A stretch of DNA of 64,000 bases from Anaerocolumna sp. MB42-C2 (GCF_030913705.1 NZ_CP133190.1:248001-312000); one strand, 5' to 3'. Shown: positions 20,634-30,653, counted from the first letter of the stretch. Translations and numbers: made by a program. The notes: a model not told the origin generated them from the sequence alone.

Positions 20634-21002
20634 ATGACTTACAGAAATTTTTATGAAATCAGGAAAATGACATCATTTTCAGCGAATTTAATAACATTTA
20701 TAGAGAAAAAAAGAGCTATGATTTTAATTGGTTTACTGATAACTTGCAGTATAATACTTTCCTTAAGTATTATATCCACAAAAGTTACAGCAGAGCGTGC
20801 TGTAGATCGTGAAAAATACGTTACCAGTGTAAAGATAGAAAAAGGAGATTCCTTGTGGAGTATAGCAAGTAAGTATATTACTGAAGAATATGCTGATATG
20901 AATTCTTATATAGATGAGATTAAGTATAGTAATGGTTTAACTTCGGAAGTGATTCATGAAGGACGTTATATTATCGTTCCTTACTATGCGGTGAAGAGGT
21001 AA
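20634..21002 (+). CDS. SOS-induced LysM membrane protein, YneA-like division inhibitor
   Basis: A 122-residue protein with one membrane segment at about residues 30-50 (MILIGLLITCSIILSLSI) and a C-terminal LysM domain (KGDSLWSIASKYI to GRYIIVPYYAV). Size, layout, divergence from lexA and multiple LexA boxes are those of YneA, the division suppressor made during the SOS response. AAGGAGGG precedes the ATG at 20634; 16 extra codons upstream overlap the promoter region and have no site. Function is inferred from context. Confidence 0.8.
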   Translation: MTYRNFYEIRKMTSFSANLITFIEKKRAMILIGLLITCSIILSLSIISTKVTAERAVDREKYVTSVKIEKGDSLWSIASKYITEEYADMNSYIDEIKYSNGLTSEVIHEGRYIIVPYYAVKR

Positions 21003-21033
21003 TTATAGAATAAACAAATACATATTTTTTATT

Positions 21034-21077
21034 AAAGCGGGTTGTCAAGAAGCATTTATTTTTAAGCGGCCCGCTTT
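21034..21077 (+). terminator. Hairpin after the LysM gene
   Basis: AAAGCGGG pairs with CCCGCTTT across a 28-base loop. No good T run follows, so termination strength is uncertain. Confidence 0.45.
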
Positions 21078-21165
21078 AACTATATCATTTTATCAACTGT
21101 TATGTTATACTTTTTAGAAAAATGTGGTTAAAATGCGGTTCTAATAAAAGAGGAGGGTTGCTAAC

Positions 21166-21669
21166 ATGAAACTAGTGATACATGATTTAGAAAGCCAGGA
21201 TTTTGAGAAGTTTTTTCCGAATATAAGCAATGAAGTTACTGTTATTTCGCCAAATGCTCCGATACATAATTGCATCGGCTGTTTTGGGTGTTGGGTCAAA
21301 ACACCTGGAGCCTGTATTATCAGGGATTCCTATGGTGATATGGGTGTTTTATTGTCTAAAAGTGAAGAAGTAATTATTATCAGTAAATGCCGTTATGGTT
21401 GTTATAGCCCTTTTATTAAGAATATTTTAGATAGAAGCATCTCTTATATTCATCCATATTTTACTTTACGCAACAATGAGATGCACCACAAAAGCCGTTA
21501 TAATAACAGGTTAAATCTGACCGTATATTTTTATGGACCGGATATAACCAGCTCTGAACAAAAAACAGCAGAGAAGTTAGTCACAGGTAATGGAATTAAC
21601 CTGAATACGCATAAATCAACAGTTCGATTTTTCAAAAAGTTAGATGAAATGGAGGGAATCAAACTATGA
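21166..21669 (+). CDS. Flavodoxin-fold NAD(P)H-dependent FMN reductase-like protein
   Basis: A 167-residue protein. The cysteine-rich segment CIGCFGCWVKTPGACIIRD near residue 37 is typical of the NADPH-dependent FMN reductase / iron-sulfur flavoprotein group. SEEVIIISKCRYGCYSPFIKNILDRS follows the usual flavin-binding pattern. It overlaps the next gene by four bases (ATGA), so the two flavodoxin-like proteins are translated together and may form a pair. The substrate is unknown. Confidence 0.8.
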   Translation: MKLVIHDLESQDFEKFFPNISNEVTVISPNAPIHNCIGCFGCWVKTPGACIIRDSYGDMGVLLSKSEEVIIISKCRYGCYSPFIKNILDRSISYIHPYFTLRNNEMHHKSRYNNRLNLTVYFYGPDITSSEQKTAEKLVTGNGINLNTHKSTVRFFKKLDEMEGIKL

Positions 21670-22361
21670 AAATAGCCTTAATAAATGGAAGTCCTAAAAT
21701 TAATAACAGCGCATCCAGATATTTGCTTAGTGAAATTAAAAATTTAATTAAAGACATCAGACGGGATTTAAATGAAACATTTGATAAAAATTTTGAAATA
21801 AAGGAATTTAACATACACAAACCAGAAATCGATGAAAAAGAATTGAAACAACTTTATCAATGTAATATATTAATTTTTGCTTTCCCTCTTTATGTAGATT
21901 CCATTCCGTCCCATCTTCTTAATGTGCTGACAATATTAGAGAATTATTATAGTTTAAATGGCGGGAAGAATACTATTGTATATACGCTTGTTAACAGTGG
22001 CTTTTATGAGGGCAACCAAAATAAAATCGCAATAGAAATTATGCAGAACTGGACATATAAATCAAGACTTACCTGGGGACAGGGGATTGGTATAGGTTCA
22101 GGTGGAATGCTGTTATCCTTAACAAATATTCCGTCAGGACGAGGACCGAAGAAAAATTTAAGCAGAGCTTTGGAAAGTTTTACAAAAGAGATTCTGTCTA
22201 ATCAATCCGAAACGATCCCAACCTCGAATAAAACAACAGATAATCTATACATTAATATGAATATTCCACGATTCGCCTATATCCAGGCAGCTCATTTCGG
22301 CTTTAGAATGTCAGCCAAAGAAAATGGGTTAAAACGAAGAGACTTGTTTAAAAGAATGTAG
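21666..22361 (+). CDS. Flavodoxin-like NAD(P)H-dependent oxidoreductase
   Basis: A 231-residue protein starting MKIALINGSPKINNSAS, the phosphate-binding loop of FMN reductases. IFAFPLYVDSIPSHLLNVLTILE continues the flavodoxin-like fold. It is coupled to the preceding flavoprotein by a four-base overlap, and an acetyltransferase follows 17 bases later. Redox partner and substrate are not evident. Confidence 0.82.
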   Translation: MKIALINGSPKINNSASRYLLSEIKNLIKDIRRDLNETFDKNFEIKEFNIHKPEIDEKELKQLYQCNILIFAFPLYVDSIPSHLLNVLTILENYYSLNGGKNTIVYTLVNSGFYEGNQNKIAIEIMQNWTYKSRLTWGQGIGIGSGGMLLSLTNIPSGRGPKKNLSRALESFTKEILSNQSETIPTSNKTTDNLYINMNIPRFAYIQAAHFGFRMSAKENGLKRRDLFKRM

Positions 22362-22378
22362 ATTTGGAGGGTATCAAT

Positions 22379-23170
22379 TTGATAGAGATTGAGAAAGAAA
22401 AACGATATAAGATAGAATATTTATTTAAGAACGCGCATGATACGGTGATTCTAACCTGCCTGCAAGGACATATGGGAAGAGCATTTACCGATGATTTGCA
22501 AAACCCGACCTGTGCAATGATTCAAGGAGGCGACTTTTGTTTCCTTAACGGTGATATAACCAAAGAATCGACAAATGAGCTTATTAGCCAGATTCTAAAT
22601 TTAATCGAGCGTCCGTTAGCATTTGTTATTACGGATAATCGTGATATAGGTGATAGAATAGAACAAATCTTTGGTGAAAATTGCAAAAAAATCAAGCGAT
22701 ACAGCATTAAGAAAAAGAAAGATGAATTTAATTTAGAATACCTTAGAGCTATTGTTGATCAATTGCCAAACGAATATACTTTATCACCTATCAATGAAAC
22801 GTGGTATGACGAAGCACTACGTGAAACCTGGTCAAAAGACTTTGTGTCTAACTTTTTATCCAGGGAAGATTATTTAAATAGAGGTATTGGCAGGGTTATT
22901 ACATATAATGGTAAAATAATAAGCGGTGCTTCTTCCTATACCATTTATAATGATGGTATCGAGATTGAAATAGGAACCCGTGAAGAATTCAGAAATAAAG
23001 GGCTTGCCCAGATTGTCGGGGCAGCATTGATTCTTGCCTGTCGGGAAAAAGGCTTATATCCAAGCTGGGATGCCGCTAATTTGACATCGGTCCATCTTGC
23101 GGAAAGATTAGGATATGAATATGATAAACCTTATGATACCTATATGCTAAGAAGAGCAGTAGAACAATAA
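22379..23170 (+). CDS. GNAT-family N-acetyltransferase
   Basis: A 263-residue protein. The second half is a GNAT domain with the acetyl-CoA loop EEFRNKGLAQIVGAALI, followed by WDAANLTSVHLAERLGYEYDKP. The N-terminal extension (about 130 residues) matches the larger acetyltransferases of the PF12746 type. I prefer the TTG at 22379 because GGAGGG lies 7 bases upstream; another TTG at 22364 has no site. It is the third gene of a small unit with the two flavoproteins. Confidence 0.8.
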   Translation: MIEIEKEKRYKIEYLFKNAHDTVILTCLQGHMGRAFTDDLQNPTCAMIQGGDFCFLNGDITKESTNELISQILNLIERPLAFVITDNRDIGDRIEQIFGENCKKIKRYSIKKKKDEFNLEYLRAIVDQLPNEYTLSPINETWYDEALRETWSKDFVSNFLSREDYLNRGIGRVITYNGKIISGASSYTIYNDGIEIEIGTREEFRNKGLAQIVGAALILACREKGLYPSWDAANLTSVHLAERLGYEYDKPYDTYMLRRAVEQ

Positions 23171-23572
23171 AGCTAATTTGATTGTAAATTAATTACTGCA
23201 GTAATCGTAATTATAAATTTTTATCAGATTCTAGGGCTTAACAGAAGAATCTCGCATTTAACATGAATATAATAGATTAATATTAGATAACTGATTCTTA
23301 ATCAGGGAAAAAATATGAAATTTATAATAGATAACACTATGGATATGAAACGATTCAGAATCAATATTAATCGGAATATTTTATAATAGAACATAGGAAT
23401 GAAATTCTGAATTTATATAAAAAGCTTATAAAAAGTATTGCAGAAACCAATTTACACCTATCTCTTATAAGATGATGTTTACTGTATTTTATATTGCACC
23501 AGATAAATGTTCTTTTGCAGTAAATAAGCTGCATAAATTTACCTAAAATTTATGGAAAGGTTATGGTGTATT
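23171..23572 (+). other. Intergenic region, no gene recognised
   Basis: About 400 AT-rich bases between the acetyltransferase and glycosyltransferase genes. Only very short open frames occur, and I see no convincing promoter, terminator or RNA structure. Confidence 0.5.
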
Positions 23573-24874
23573 ATGAAAGTGTTGTTATTAACGGATGAAG
23601 TGTGGAATGATACTGTTGATAAAAATAATATTCTCTCAAACTGGTTTACTGATTCAGCTTTTGAACTTGCCAATATATATTTAGCACCTGGATCACCGGA
23701 TAATAAGTGCTGCAGCAAATACTTTCAGATAACTGATAAGATGATGTTAAAAAGCTTACTTACAAAACAAAAAGCAGGTGTCCAGTTTTCTACATTCGAT
23801 AAGGCGCAGGATAAAAATAAAATTAAAACAATAAAAAAAGGAAACAAAAAGTATTCCAGACCTCATGTAAAATCTGCTTCTGCAGAATCTATCCGGTTTT
23901 TTAATGATATTGTCTGGCAAAGGGGTAGATTTAATAAAATCAGTCTTACTTCCTTTATTCAGGATTTTAATCCTGATATTATATTCAGTTTGCGGCAGGC
24001 TTCCAGAAAAATGCTGAATTTAGAAAGAGTAATAACAAGCCTTACGGATAAACCGATCGTAGCCTATTCAGGAGATGATGAGTATATATTGGATCAATTT
24101 AAACTTTCTCCGCTTTATTGGCTGCGGAGGTATAATCTCAGAAAAGATCTTAGAGAAAATATGAAGCTTTATAGTAAATATTATACTCTCTCGGAGAAAC
24201 AAGCAGATTTATATAAGAATATATTCAAAGTTGATACCGACGTTTTAAGGAAAAGCGGCGAGTTTAAGGATGATTTCAACATTAAGGAAGTACATTTTCC
24301 AGTTAAGTTAGTTTATGCAGGCAGTTTAAGTAATAATCGGTGGAAGACATTATTGCAGGTTAAAAAGGCTCTTGAGAAAATGAATAAAAATACAACCAGA
24401 ATGACATTAAGTATTTATGTTACGGACAAAATCTCAAGACATCAAAAAAGACTGTTAGACGACGGTGTACAAACTTTTATTAAGCCACCGGTTGCAGCAG
24501 AAAGTTTAACAAAGGTATATAAAAATGCCGATATTATTCTCCACCTAGAAGCATTTGACAGAAAAAACAGGAAGCAAAAAAAATTTTATTTCTCTGATAA
24601 AATAGTTGATTGTCTGGCGAGTAACTGCTGTACTTTGGCAATCTGCCCTGTTGATAATCCGGGTTATGAATATCTGAATAAAAAAGATGCTGCCGTGTGT
24701 ATAGAAAATACCAGACGAATCTACAGTGCATTGAAAAAATTATATCTTCAACATGCTATGTTGTATGAATATCAGAAAAAAGCATGGGAATGCGGTGTTT
24801 ACAATCATAAGAAATCAGTGATTCAGGATAAACTATATAAGGACTTTAAAAATATTGTTGATACAAAGGTCTGA
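23573..24874 (+). CDS. Glycosyltransferase, GT4-like
   Basis: A 433-residue protein with a two-domain GT-B layout. The N-terminal domain opens with VLLLTDEVWNDTVDKNNILS. The C-terminal nucleotide-sugar-binding domain begins with VKLVYAGSLSNNRW near residue 243, with DKIVDCLASNC near 345 and an acidic residue in the expected donor-binding region. It probably adds a sugar to a surface polysaccharide or lipid. It stands alone, so the product is unknown. GGAAAGG precedes the ATG at 23573. Confidence 0.75.
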   Translation: MKVLLLTDEVWNDTVDKNNILSNWFTDSAFELANIYLAPGSPDNKCCSKYFQITDKMMLKSLLTKQKAGVQFSTFDKAQDKNKIKTIKKGNKKYSRPHVKSASAESIRFFNDIVWQRGRFNKISLTSFIQDFNPDIIFSLRQASRKMLNLERVITSLTDKPIVAYSGDDEYILDQFKLSPLYWLRRYNLRKDLRENMKLYSKYYTLSEKQADLYKNIFKVDTDVLRKSGEFKDDFNIKEVHFPVKLVYAGSLSNNRWKTLLQVKKALEKMNKNTTRMTLSIYVTDKISRHQKRLLDDGVQTFIKPPVAAESLTKVYKNADIILHLEAFDRKNRKQKKFYFSDKIVDCLASNCCTLAICPVDNPGYEYLNKKDAAVCIENTRRIYSALKKLYLQHAMLYEYQKKAWECGVYNHKKSVIQDKLYKDFKNIVDTKV

Positions 24875-24931
24875 AAGATATTCAGGAAGTAACGGAAATT
24901 ATGATACTCAAATTGAATCCGATCACTAAAA

Positions 24932-24969
24932 TGAACTGATTGATAAGCTTTTACTTATCAATCAGTTCA
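24932..24969. terminator. Terminator-like perfect hairpin
   Basis: A perfect 16-bp stem TGAACTGATTGATAAG with its complement around a 6-base loop. It lies between two convergent genes. The T run is short on both sides. Confidence 0.65.
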
Positions 24970-25028
24970 TAAATCTATTTTTTTGAATGGAGGATGATCA
25001 TAATTGATAGATTTAGTTAATATATAAA

Positions 25029-25982
25029 TTACTTCGAAAAATATAACATACCATTTCCTTCATTCCTTTTGTCGAAACCAAGAGAAGTAGTATGCTTTAC
25101 TAATTGGGCGTAGATTTCAGTCTCCGTAAGAGTTCTGCCATATTCCGCTTCACACATATTTATAATTAAGGCGGCTGCACCGGATACATGGGGTGTAGCC
25201 ATTGACGTTCCACTTAATTTTGCATATTTACTGTCAAGATAGGTTGATATGATTTCATTGCCTGGAGCTACTAAGTCTACATTATTATTGGAATTACTGT
25301 ATTTTGTTATCTTTTTGTTAAAATCAACAGCACCTACGGATACAGCTTCATTATAAGCAGCCGGATAATTTAACTCATCTGTTTTAAAATTGTTATCCCC
25401 ATTATTACCGGAAGCACAGACAACAAGGATATTATTATTCACTGCTTTTATTACGGCATCATGTAGTTTGGGTACATCCGCATCTCCGCCTAATGACATG
25501 GAAATAATTCTGACCTTTTCATTCTTAGGACCGCGCCACTTAATTGCATAATTAATAGCTTCAATAATATTTTGATAATTTCCACCGCCGGATTTGCCAA
25601 GAACCTTTAAAATCAGGAGTTTTGCCATAGGTGCAACCCCAAGAACTCCATTACTATTTTCTGAAGCAGCAATGGTACCGGCGACGTGTGTTCCATGTCC
25701 ATTATTATCGGTAAAATTATTCGGGTCACCATTAAAGTCTTTCGTAAAGTTTCTCCCGCCAATGATTCGATCTCTTAAATCAGGGTGGTCAATCTGGCAG
25801 CCTGTATCAATGACTGCGATAACAACCCCTTCCCCTTTCCGGCTTTTATCCCAGATAGCAGGAGCTTGAATCATCTGAACTCCTTGTGGTATCTCATTAA
25901 CATTCTCTATAATTTCTTTAACCCTAAACGGAACTAAACGTATTCCTTTTCTTATCAGAAAAATATTAGAAAGTTTAGACAT
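25029..25982 (-). CDS. Intracellular subtilisin-like serine protease (S8)
   Basis: A 317-residue protease with the full triad: Asp in AVIDTGCQIDH, His in GHGTHVAGT and Ser in GTSMATPHVSGAA. There is no signal peptide. The N-terminus has the short propeptide of intracellular subtilisins, with LVPF where Bacillus enzymes have LIPY, followed by NEIPQGVQMIQAPAIW. In that family the propeptide blocks the active site until removed. The ATG at 25982 follows AAAGGAA; the 14-codon extension lacks a site. It probably takes part in protein turnover in stationary phase. Confidence 0.9.
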   Translation of the reverse strand: MSKLSNIFLIRKGIRLVPFRVKEIIENVNEIPQGVQMIQAPAIWDKSRKGEGVVIAVIDTGCQIDHPDLRDRIIGGRNFTKDFNGDPNNFTDNNGHGTHVAGTIAASENSNGVLGVAPMAKLLILKVLGKSGGGNYQNIIEAINYAIKWRGPKNEKVRIISMSLGGDADVPKLHDAVIKAVNNNILVVCASGNNGDNNFKTDELNYPAAYNEAVSVGAVDFNKKITKYSNSNNNVDLVAPGNEIISTYLDSKYAKLSGTSMATPHVSGAAALIINMCEAEYGRTLTETEIYAQLVKHTTSLGFDKRNEGNGMLYFSK

Positions 25983-26213
25983 TACAATATTCCTTTCCGG
26001 AATTATCTTTATAAGAGGCTCCAAATACAGATACCTGTCTATTTGGGTTAAGAAAATTCGCTTAATCCTATTTCATAATTCCTTAAATGAATTTTAGTGA
26101 TAACAATCACTACTATATTATATTAAGTAATGTCGAAAAATGTTTCATTTTGAGTTAATAAATAATTATAAAAATACAGGTTAATCCTAAATTTAAAATA
26201 GGATGTAACGGTA

Positions 26214-26254
26214 AATCTTATCTGATTGATAAGATTAAGTGGGTCTTATCACTT
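26214..26254 (+). promoter_or_regulatory. Two competing stem-loops upstream of the beta-propeller-like gene
   Basis: AATCTTATC (26214) pairs perfectly with GATAAGATT (26228), and AAGTG with CACTT (26237/26250). GATAAGA can instead pair with TCTTATC (26244), which would exclude the first stem. No other gene-like feature was seen in 25983-26443. The arrangement resembles an attenuator, but no terminator T run or promoter was found. Confidence 0.35.
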
Positions 26255-26443
26255 AGGAAATATTTACATGTATACGGTAATCAATCTATCTACTATACTT
26301 TAAATATAACGAATGTGCCTACATAAAAAATGAATAGAAACGGAAGTTGACAGAGAAAGGATATAAAACTAATGATGTTATGTAAGAATTAAAATAAAAA
26401 TAATTTAAAAAACTAATTTAAAAATTATAAGGTGATCGTGATT

Positions 26444-28729
26444 ATGAAAAAAAAATTGAAAATATTAGAAGCGCTTTATAGCAGGAAATTACCAAAGAGG
26501 AATTTAATCAGCTGTATTTTGATTCTTTCTATCTTAATAACATTAATTCCGTCAGTGCATTTAAAAGCTGTTACCGGAATAAAACTATATAATTATACGA
26601 ATAAAAGAGAAAGTTATTATACAGGGAAGCAGATAAAAGTTACCTGTAAAAATATTAAAATCAGTAAGGATCTTAGCCCGGGTATCATAACGGATGGAAT
26701 AACAATGGTATCTGCCTACGATATTTTTGCAAAATCTAAAATTGGTGCAGCTTATTCTTATAACAAAGCAAAGGGTAGTATTGTATTACAAAAAGATGGG
26801 AATCGTATCAGTATGACTCTTGGAAGTAAAGCGGCAACGGTAAACGGATATAAGGTGACAATGCCTGCTGCACCGGTGTTAATAAAATATGTAAAGGCGA
26901 ATGTAACCAAAATATTAGTGCCGGCAAGGTTTGTCACAGAAGCATTTAATTATGGATGTACGCTGTTAAACAGTAAAAATGAACTTATAATTCAAACAGA
27001 TCTTTATGGTAATACACCCGGTAATATAGCACAGGGTGGTAAATTTATTTATTATGACGGATTAATCTACACAACTGAATTTGATTTTTATTTATCTCGA
27101 ATGAAACCGGACGGTTCCGGAAAGAAAATGATAGAAGCGATATATCGGCCCCAATATTTAAACATAAAAGATGGATTACTCTATTATTATAGCCAGGGCA
27201 GTTTATACCGCAGTACAATAACCGGCTCAAGCAGAAAAAAAATTAATGATTTTAATAGTATTACGCAATTTATTATTTATGATAAATATATTTATTACAT
27301 TAATCATAAGGATAGTAACCGTATATACCGTATGAATCTGGACGGTTCCGGCAGAAAAAAACTATCAAGCGACATAAATATGAAGAATCTAAGTATATCA
27401 AACCGTTATATTTTTTATTCTTCTAATCAGGTGCTGTATCGAATGAATCTGGATGGCAACAGCAGATTAAAAATATCCTCTCAGGGAGCAGAGAATATCG
27501 TTACCGATTACAGATATGTTTATTATATAGACCAGGCGACCAGAGATATTATGAAAGTGAAATTTGATGGCACCGGAATAACCAGATTAAGCCACGATAA
27601 TGCAATAAATCTGAATATTTCCGGAAATACTTTATATTATTCAAACGGAAAAGATTATAACAAATTGTATGCAATCACAACAGAGGGTAAGATTAAAACT
27701 AAAATACTTGATGTACCGGTTTATTACCCCAATATTGTAAATGGTTACCTCTATTATATTCCTGATGAGCATAATGACGGTAATCTTCATAGAGTTAAAC
27801 TAAGAACATTGACTGCAGAAACAACTAATTCTAAGACTGCCGGTAATTATACCGGTAATATCATTAATGATGCATTTACTGCTGCCAGCGGCTCTACTCT
27901 ATATTTTTGCGATCCCTGGTTAAATCGTGCTCCATTAAATTATACTAGTAATACCTCATTAAAGAAATATGAGAATAAAGATTATACCGACTTTTACGAG
28001 ATTAATATTGTCGATAAGTATATGTATTTTACCATGTCAAAACATAATACTAATGGAATAGGCGGTATCTATAAGATGAGAACGGACTGGTCGGAAGCTC
28101 CGGTCAGACTGACGGATTTAAATGCAGACAATTTAACGGTCATTGGCGGATGGATGTATTTCACAAATTATTCCGGAATGAATCATTATGTTGGAAGCGG
28201 TACGATCTACAAGATGAGAACGGATGGGAGCGATTTACAGATGATTAATCCCGGTAAATCCGGCCAGGCAGGATGCTTAAATATTACAGGAGATTATATT
28301 TATTACATTAATGAAAGTGATAACTGCAGCATATACCGCATGAACCTTGACGGCAGCGGCTTAAAAAGGCTATCGGCAGATGGTGGTATCATTACCTTTC
28401 AAGTTTACGGTGAAGATATATATTATAGAAATCTTAATAACAGAAGTATTATGAAAATGCCAGTAGGTGGCGGTATGGGTTCTGTTATAATACAGAATGC
28501 AGACACAAAATTAATTGTATATCAAGATAGAATCTATTTCTTCAAGCTTAATTTAACCGATTTATCCTTTTCACTCTATTCCGGTGATTTAGATGGTTCT
28601 GATCTAATTGAAGTAAAAAGTAATGTATTAGAACATGATTTAAATATTACAGCCGGATTTGCTTTTGTAAAAGATAAAAATCATACCGTAATAAAGGTTA
28701 ATCTAGATGATATATCAACAATAAAATAA
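26444..28729 (+). CDS. Secreted protein: copper-amine-oxidase-N-like domain plus DUF5050 repeats
   Basis: A 761-residue exported protein. A signal peptide occupies about residues 18-42. A copper-amine-oxidase N-terminal-like (stalk) domain follows at about residues 50-190, related to the domain pair in the amidase at 33664. The rest is made of repeated units of the form YYIN..D..RIYRMNLDGSGRKKLS, as in DUF5050 / beta-propeller-like proteins. No catalytic residues are evident. It may bind the cell wall or act as a surface scaffold. AAGGTGAT precedes the ATG at 26444. Confidence 0.8.
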   Translation: MKKKLKILEALYSRKLPKRNLISCILILSILITLIPSVHLKAVTGIKLYNYTNKRESYYTGKQIKVTCKNIKISKDLSPGIITDGITMVSAYDIFAKSKIGAAYSYNKAKGSIVLQKDGNRISMTLGSKAATVNGYKVTMPAAPVLIKYVKANVTKILVPARFVTEAFNYGCTLLNSKNELIIQTDLYGNTPGNIAQGGKFIYYDGLIYTTEFDFYLSRMKPDGSGKKMIEAIYRPQYLNIKDGLLYYYSQGSLYRSTITGSSRKKINDFNSITQFIIYDKYIYYINHKDSNRIYRMNLDGSGRKKLSSDINMKNLSISNRYIFYSSNQVLYRMNLDGNSRLKISSQGAENIVTDYRYVYYIDQATRDIMKVKFDGTGITRLSHDNAINLNISGNTLYYSNGKDYNKLYAITTEGKIKTKILDVPVYYPNIVNGYLYYIPDEHNDGNLHRVKLRTLTAETTNSKTAGNYTGNIINDAFTAASGSTLYFCDPWLNRAPLNYTSNTSLKKYENKDYTDFYEINIVDKYMYFTMSKHNTNGIGGIYKMRTDWSEAPVRLTDLNADNLTVIGGWMYFTNYSGMNHYVGSGTIYKMRTDGSDLQMINPGKSGQAGCLNITGDYIYYINESDNCSIYRMNLDGSGLKRLSADGGIITFQVYGEDIYYRNLNNRSIMKMPVGGGMGSVIIQNADTKLIVYQDRIYFFKLNLTDLSFSLYSGDLDGSDLIEVKSNVLEHDLNITAGFAFVKDKNHTVIKVNLDDISTIK

Positions 28730-28817
28730 AAGTTATTGTTTAAATATTTTGATAGCTTATGCGTATATATGTTCATATAATGTTTGATAATTTGATTTTA
28801 ACTATATTTTATATCAG

Positions 28818-28862
28818 AATCCTCTGGGATTAATACTAAGTGGTATTAATCTTAGAGGATTT
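28818..28862 (+). terminator. Intrinsic terminator
   Basis: AATCCTCT, ATTAATAC and their complements form an interrupted stem (GTATTAAT, AGAGGATT) followed by TTCTTG. It lies about 90 bases after the DUF5050 gene. Confidence 0.72.
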
Positions 28863-28990
28863 CTTGTATACTGCCGCAGATAGAAGCAACTATGAATCAA
28901 TGCAAGTACTATATATGTGATTATGTACTATTCCTGAATAATAATCATTATCTATAACATTGTTAATTGACTATTCCTTTTAAATACACA

Positions 28991-29019
28991 TTGATTTATA
29001 TGGTAAAAAATAGTAATAT
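28991..29019 (+). promoter_or_regulatory. Possible promoter of the murA paralogue
   Basis: TTGATT, a 17-base spacer and TAATAT, about 130 bases before the start codon. The remaining part of 28863-29150 shows nothing else I recognise. Confidence 0.45.
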
Positions 29020-29150
29020 TGTTTTATAAAAGAATTGATAACAAAAAATGATGTTAAAAATTCAAGAATGATTAACTTATACTTTGATTTGGAATATTTA
29101 TAATTAAGAAAGAACTATTGCCTATATGGGGATTAGTGAGGTTATATATA

Positions 29151-30461
29151 ATGATAAATAGCAAAACTTATTTAAAAGTTAATGGTGGTAAAGCACTGCA
29201 GGGCAAAGTAGAAATTAATGGCTCAAAGAATTCAATTTTAACCTTAATACCCACTATGTGTTTAGGAAACGGTAAAGGAACCTTAACAAATATTACTGAA
29301 ATTTCTGATATTGATGCAATGAGAGGTATTTTAGACGAAATCGGCATACAACTGATATTGGAGAATAATGCAGTAATTATCAACGGAAACATGGTATATT
29401 CCGATTTAAGTAAACAATATGTGTCTAAAATCAGAGCATCCAACTTATTCCTTGGTGTCTTACTGGCCAGATTCGGCAAAGCAACCGTACCTCTTTCTGG
29501 CGGAGATAAGATAGGCAACAGACCAATTGATATTCACTTATATGTTTTTAATAAATTTGGAATTCATACGGAAATCGTTGACGGATACGTGAAATGTAAG
29601 GCAACACAATTTCCTTATAAGGGCCAAAAGATATTCTTAAGATTCCCCAGTGTGGGTGCAACAGAAAACGCTATGTTAGTTGCAAGTGCGGCCGATAGTG
29701 AAACCGTTATTTATAATGCTGCCATGGAACCGGAGATAGTTGATATGGCTATTTTATTTAACTCTATGGGAGTTAAAATATCCGGTGCAGGTACCCCTGT
29801 TATTCATATTAAACCATCGGTAAAGAAATTAAAAAGAGCAATTCATGAAGTTATGCCTGACCGGCTGGAAGTCGGAACTTTTTTATTTATGATTGCGGCA
29901 ACAAAAGGTTCAGGAATCATTAAAAATGTAATCCCGGAGCATGTAATATCAGTACTTACCATATTATCTGATTCAGGTGCCGATATAAGAATAGAAGAGA
30001 ATACTATTAGTATAGATGCAGCTAATTGCGAATTAAAACCAATTAATATTGATGCATTGCCATTTCCGGGTTTTCCTACGGATTTACAACCATTTGCAAC
30101 CGTTTATGCATTAAATTGCAGCGGTACCTCTACTATAAAAGATACCATTTTTCCGGTGAGGTTTAATCATTTATTTGAGATGAACAGAATGGGTATGGCA
30201 TATGAAAGTGTATATTCCCAGGTTATAATTAAGGGTATTCAAAAAATATCCGGAACAACAATGACAGGAACAGATATTAGAATGTGCGCCGCATTGGTTA
30301 TGGCTGCATTGATTGCAGAGGGTGAATCAAAAATCTATGGATTGGAGCATATTTTAAGAGGTTATGATAATTTTTTTAACAAACTGATTGATTTGGGTGC
30401 AGATATTGCCATTATTGATGAAGAATATCCTGAAATAAATAAAAAAACCCAATATATTTAA
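29151..30461 (+). CDS. murA: UDP-GlcNAc enolpyruvyl transferase paralogue (MurA) with Cys-to-Asp active site
   Basis: A 436-residue member of the EPSP synthase/MurA family, which transfers enolpyruvate from PEP to UDP-GlcNAc in peptidoglycan synthesis. The lysine motif INGSKNS is present near residue 22. The flexible loop reads GGDKIGNRPIDIH, so the catalytic and fosfomycin-binding Cys (GGCAIG in E. coli) is Asp-119 here. PGFPTDLQP and TDIRMCAALVMAAL are conserved. In other bacteria the same Asp gives an active but fosfomycin-resistant enzyme. It is divergent enough to be a second copy. GAGG precedes the ATG at 29151. Confidence 0.85.
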   Translation: MINSKTYLKVNGGKALQGKVEINGSKNSILTLIPTMCLGNGKGTLTNITEISDIDAMRGILDEIGIQLILENNAVIINGNMVYSDLSKQYVSKIRASNLFLGVLLARFGKATVPLSGGDKIGNRPIDIHLYVFNKFGIHTEIVDGYVKCKATQFPYKGQKIFLRFPSVGATENAMLVASAADSETVIYNAAMEPEIVDMAILFNSMGVKISGAGTPVIHIKPSVKKLKRAIHEVMPDRLEVGTFLFMIAATKGSGIIKNVIPEHVISVLTILSDSGADIRIEENTISIDAANCELKPINIDALPFPGFPTDLQPFATVYALNCSGTSTIKDTIFPVRFNHLFEMNRMGMAYESVYSQVIIKGIQKISGTTMTGTDIRMCAALVMAALIAEGESKIYGLEHILRGYDNFFNKLIDLGADIAIIDEEYPEINKKTQYI

Positions 30462-30540
30462 TTACTTCAGTTAACAAATCGATATCAGAAGAACCAAACG
30501 GCTTTGGGGATAATCTTAAGATTATTCTAAAGTTAAATTT

Positions 30541-30644
30541 GAAAGAGCTGTCTCAAAATTTATAGGATATTTTACTTGGCAGAGATTACATACGAATATG
30601 ATATATTCGCTGTAACAAGTTTATGCATTTGTAACAGCTCTTTC
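30541..30644. terminator. Terminator-like inverted repeats between convergent genes
   Basis: GAAAGAGCTGT at 30541 and ACAGCTCTTTC at 30634 are perfect complements 82 bases apart. Inside, GCTGTAACAA (30609) also pairs with TTGTAACAGC (30629), and CGAATAT/ATATTCG forms another stem. It looks like a terminator whose left arm has been separated by extra sequence. Confidence 0.45.
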
Positions 30645-30653
30645 GTACCCGGT

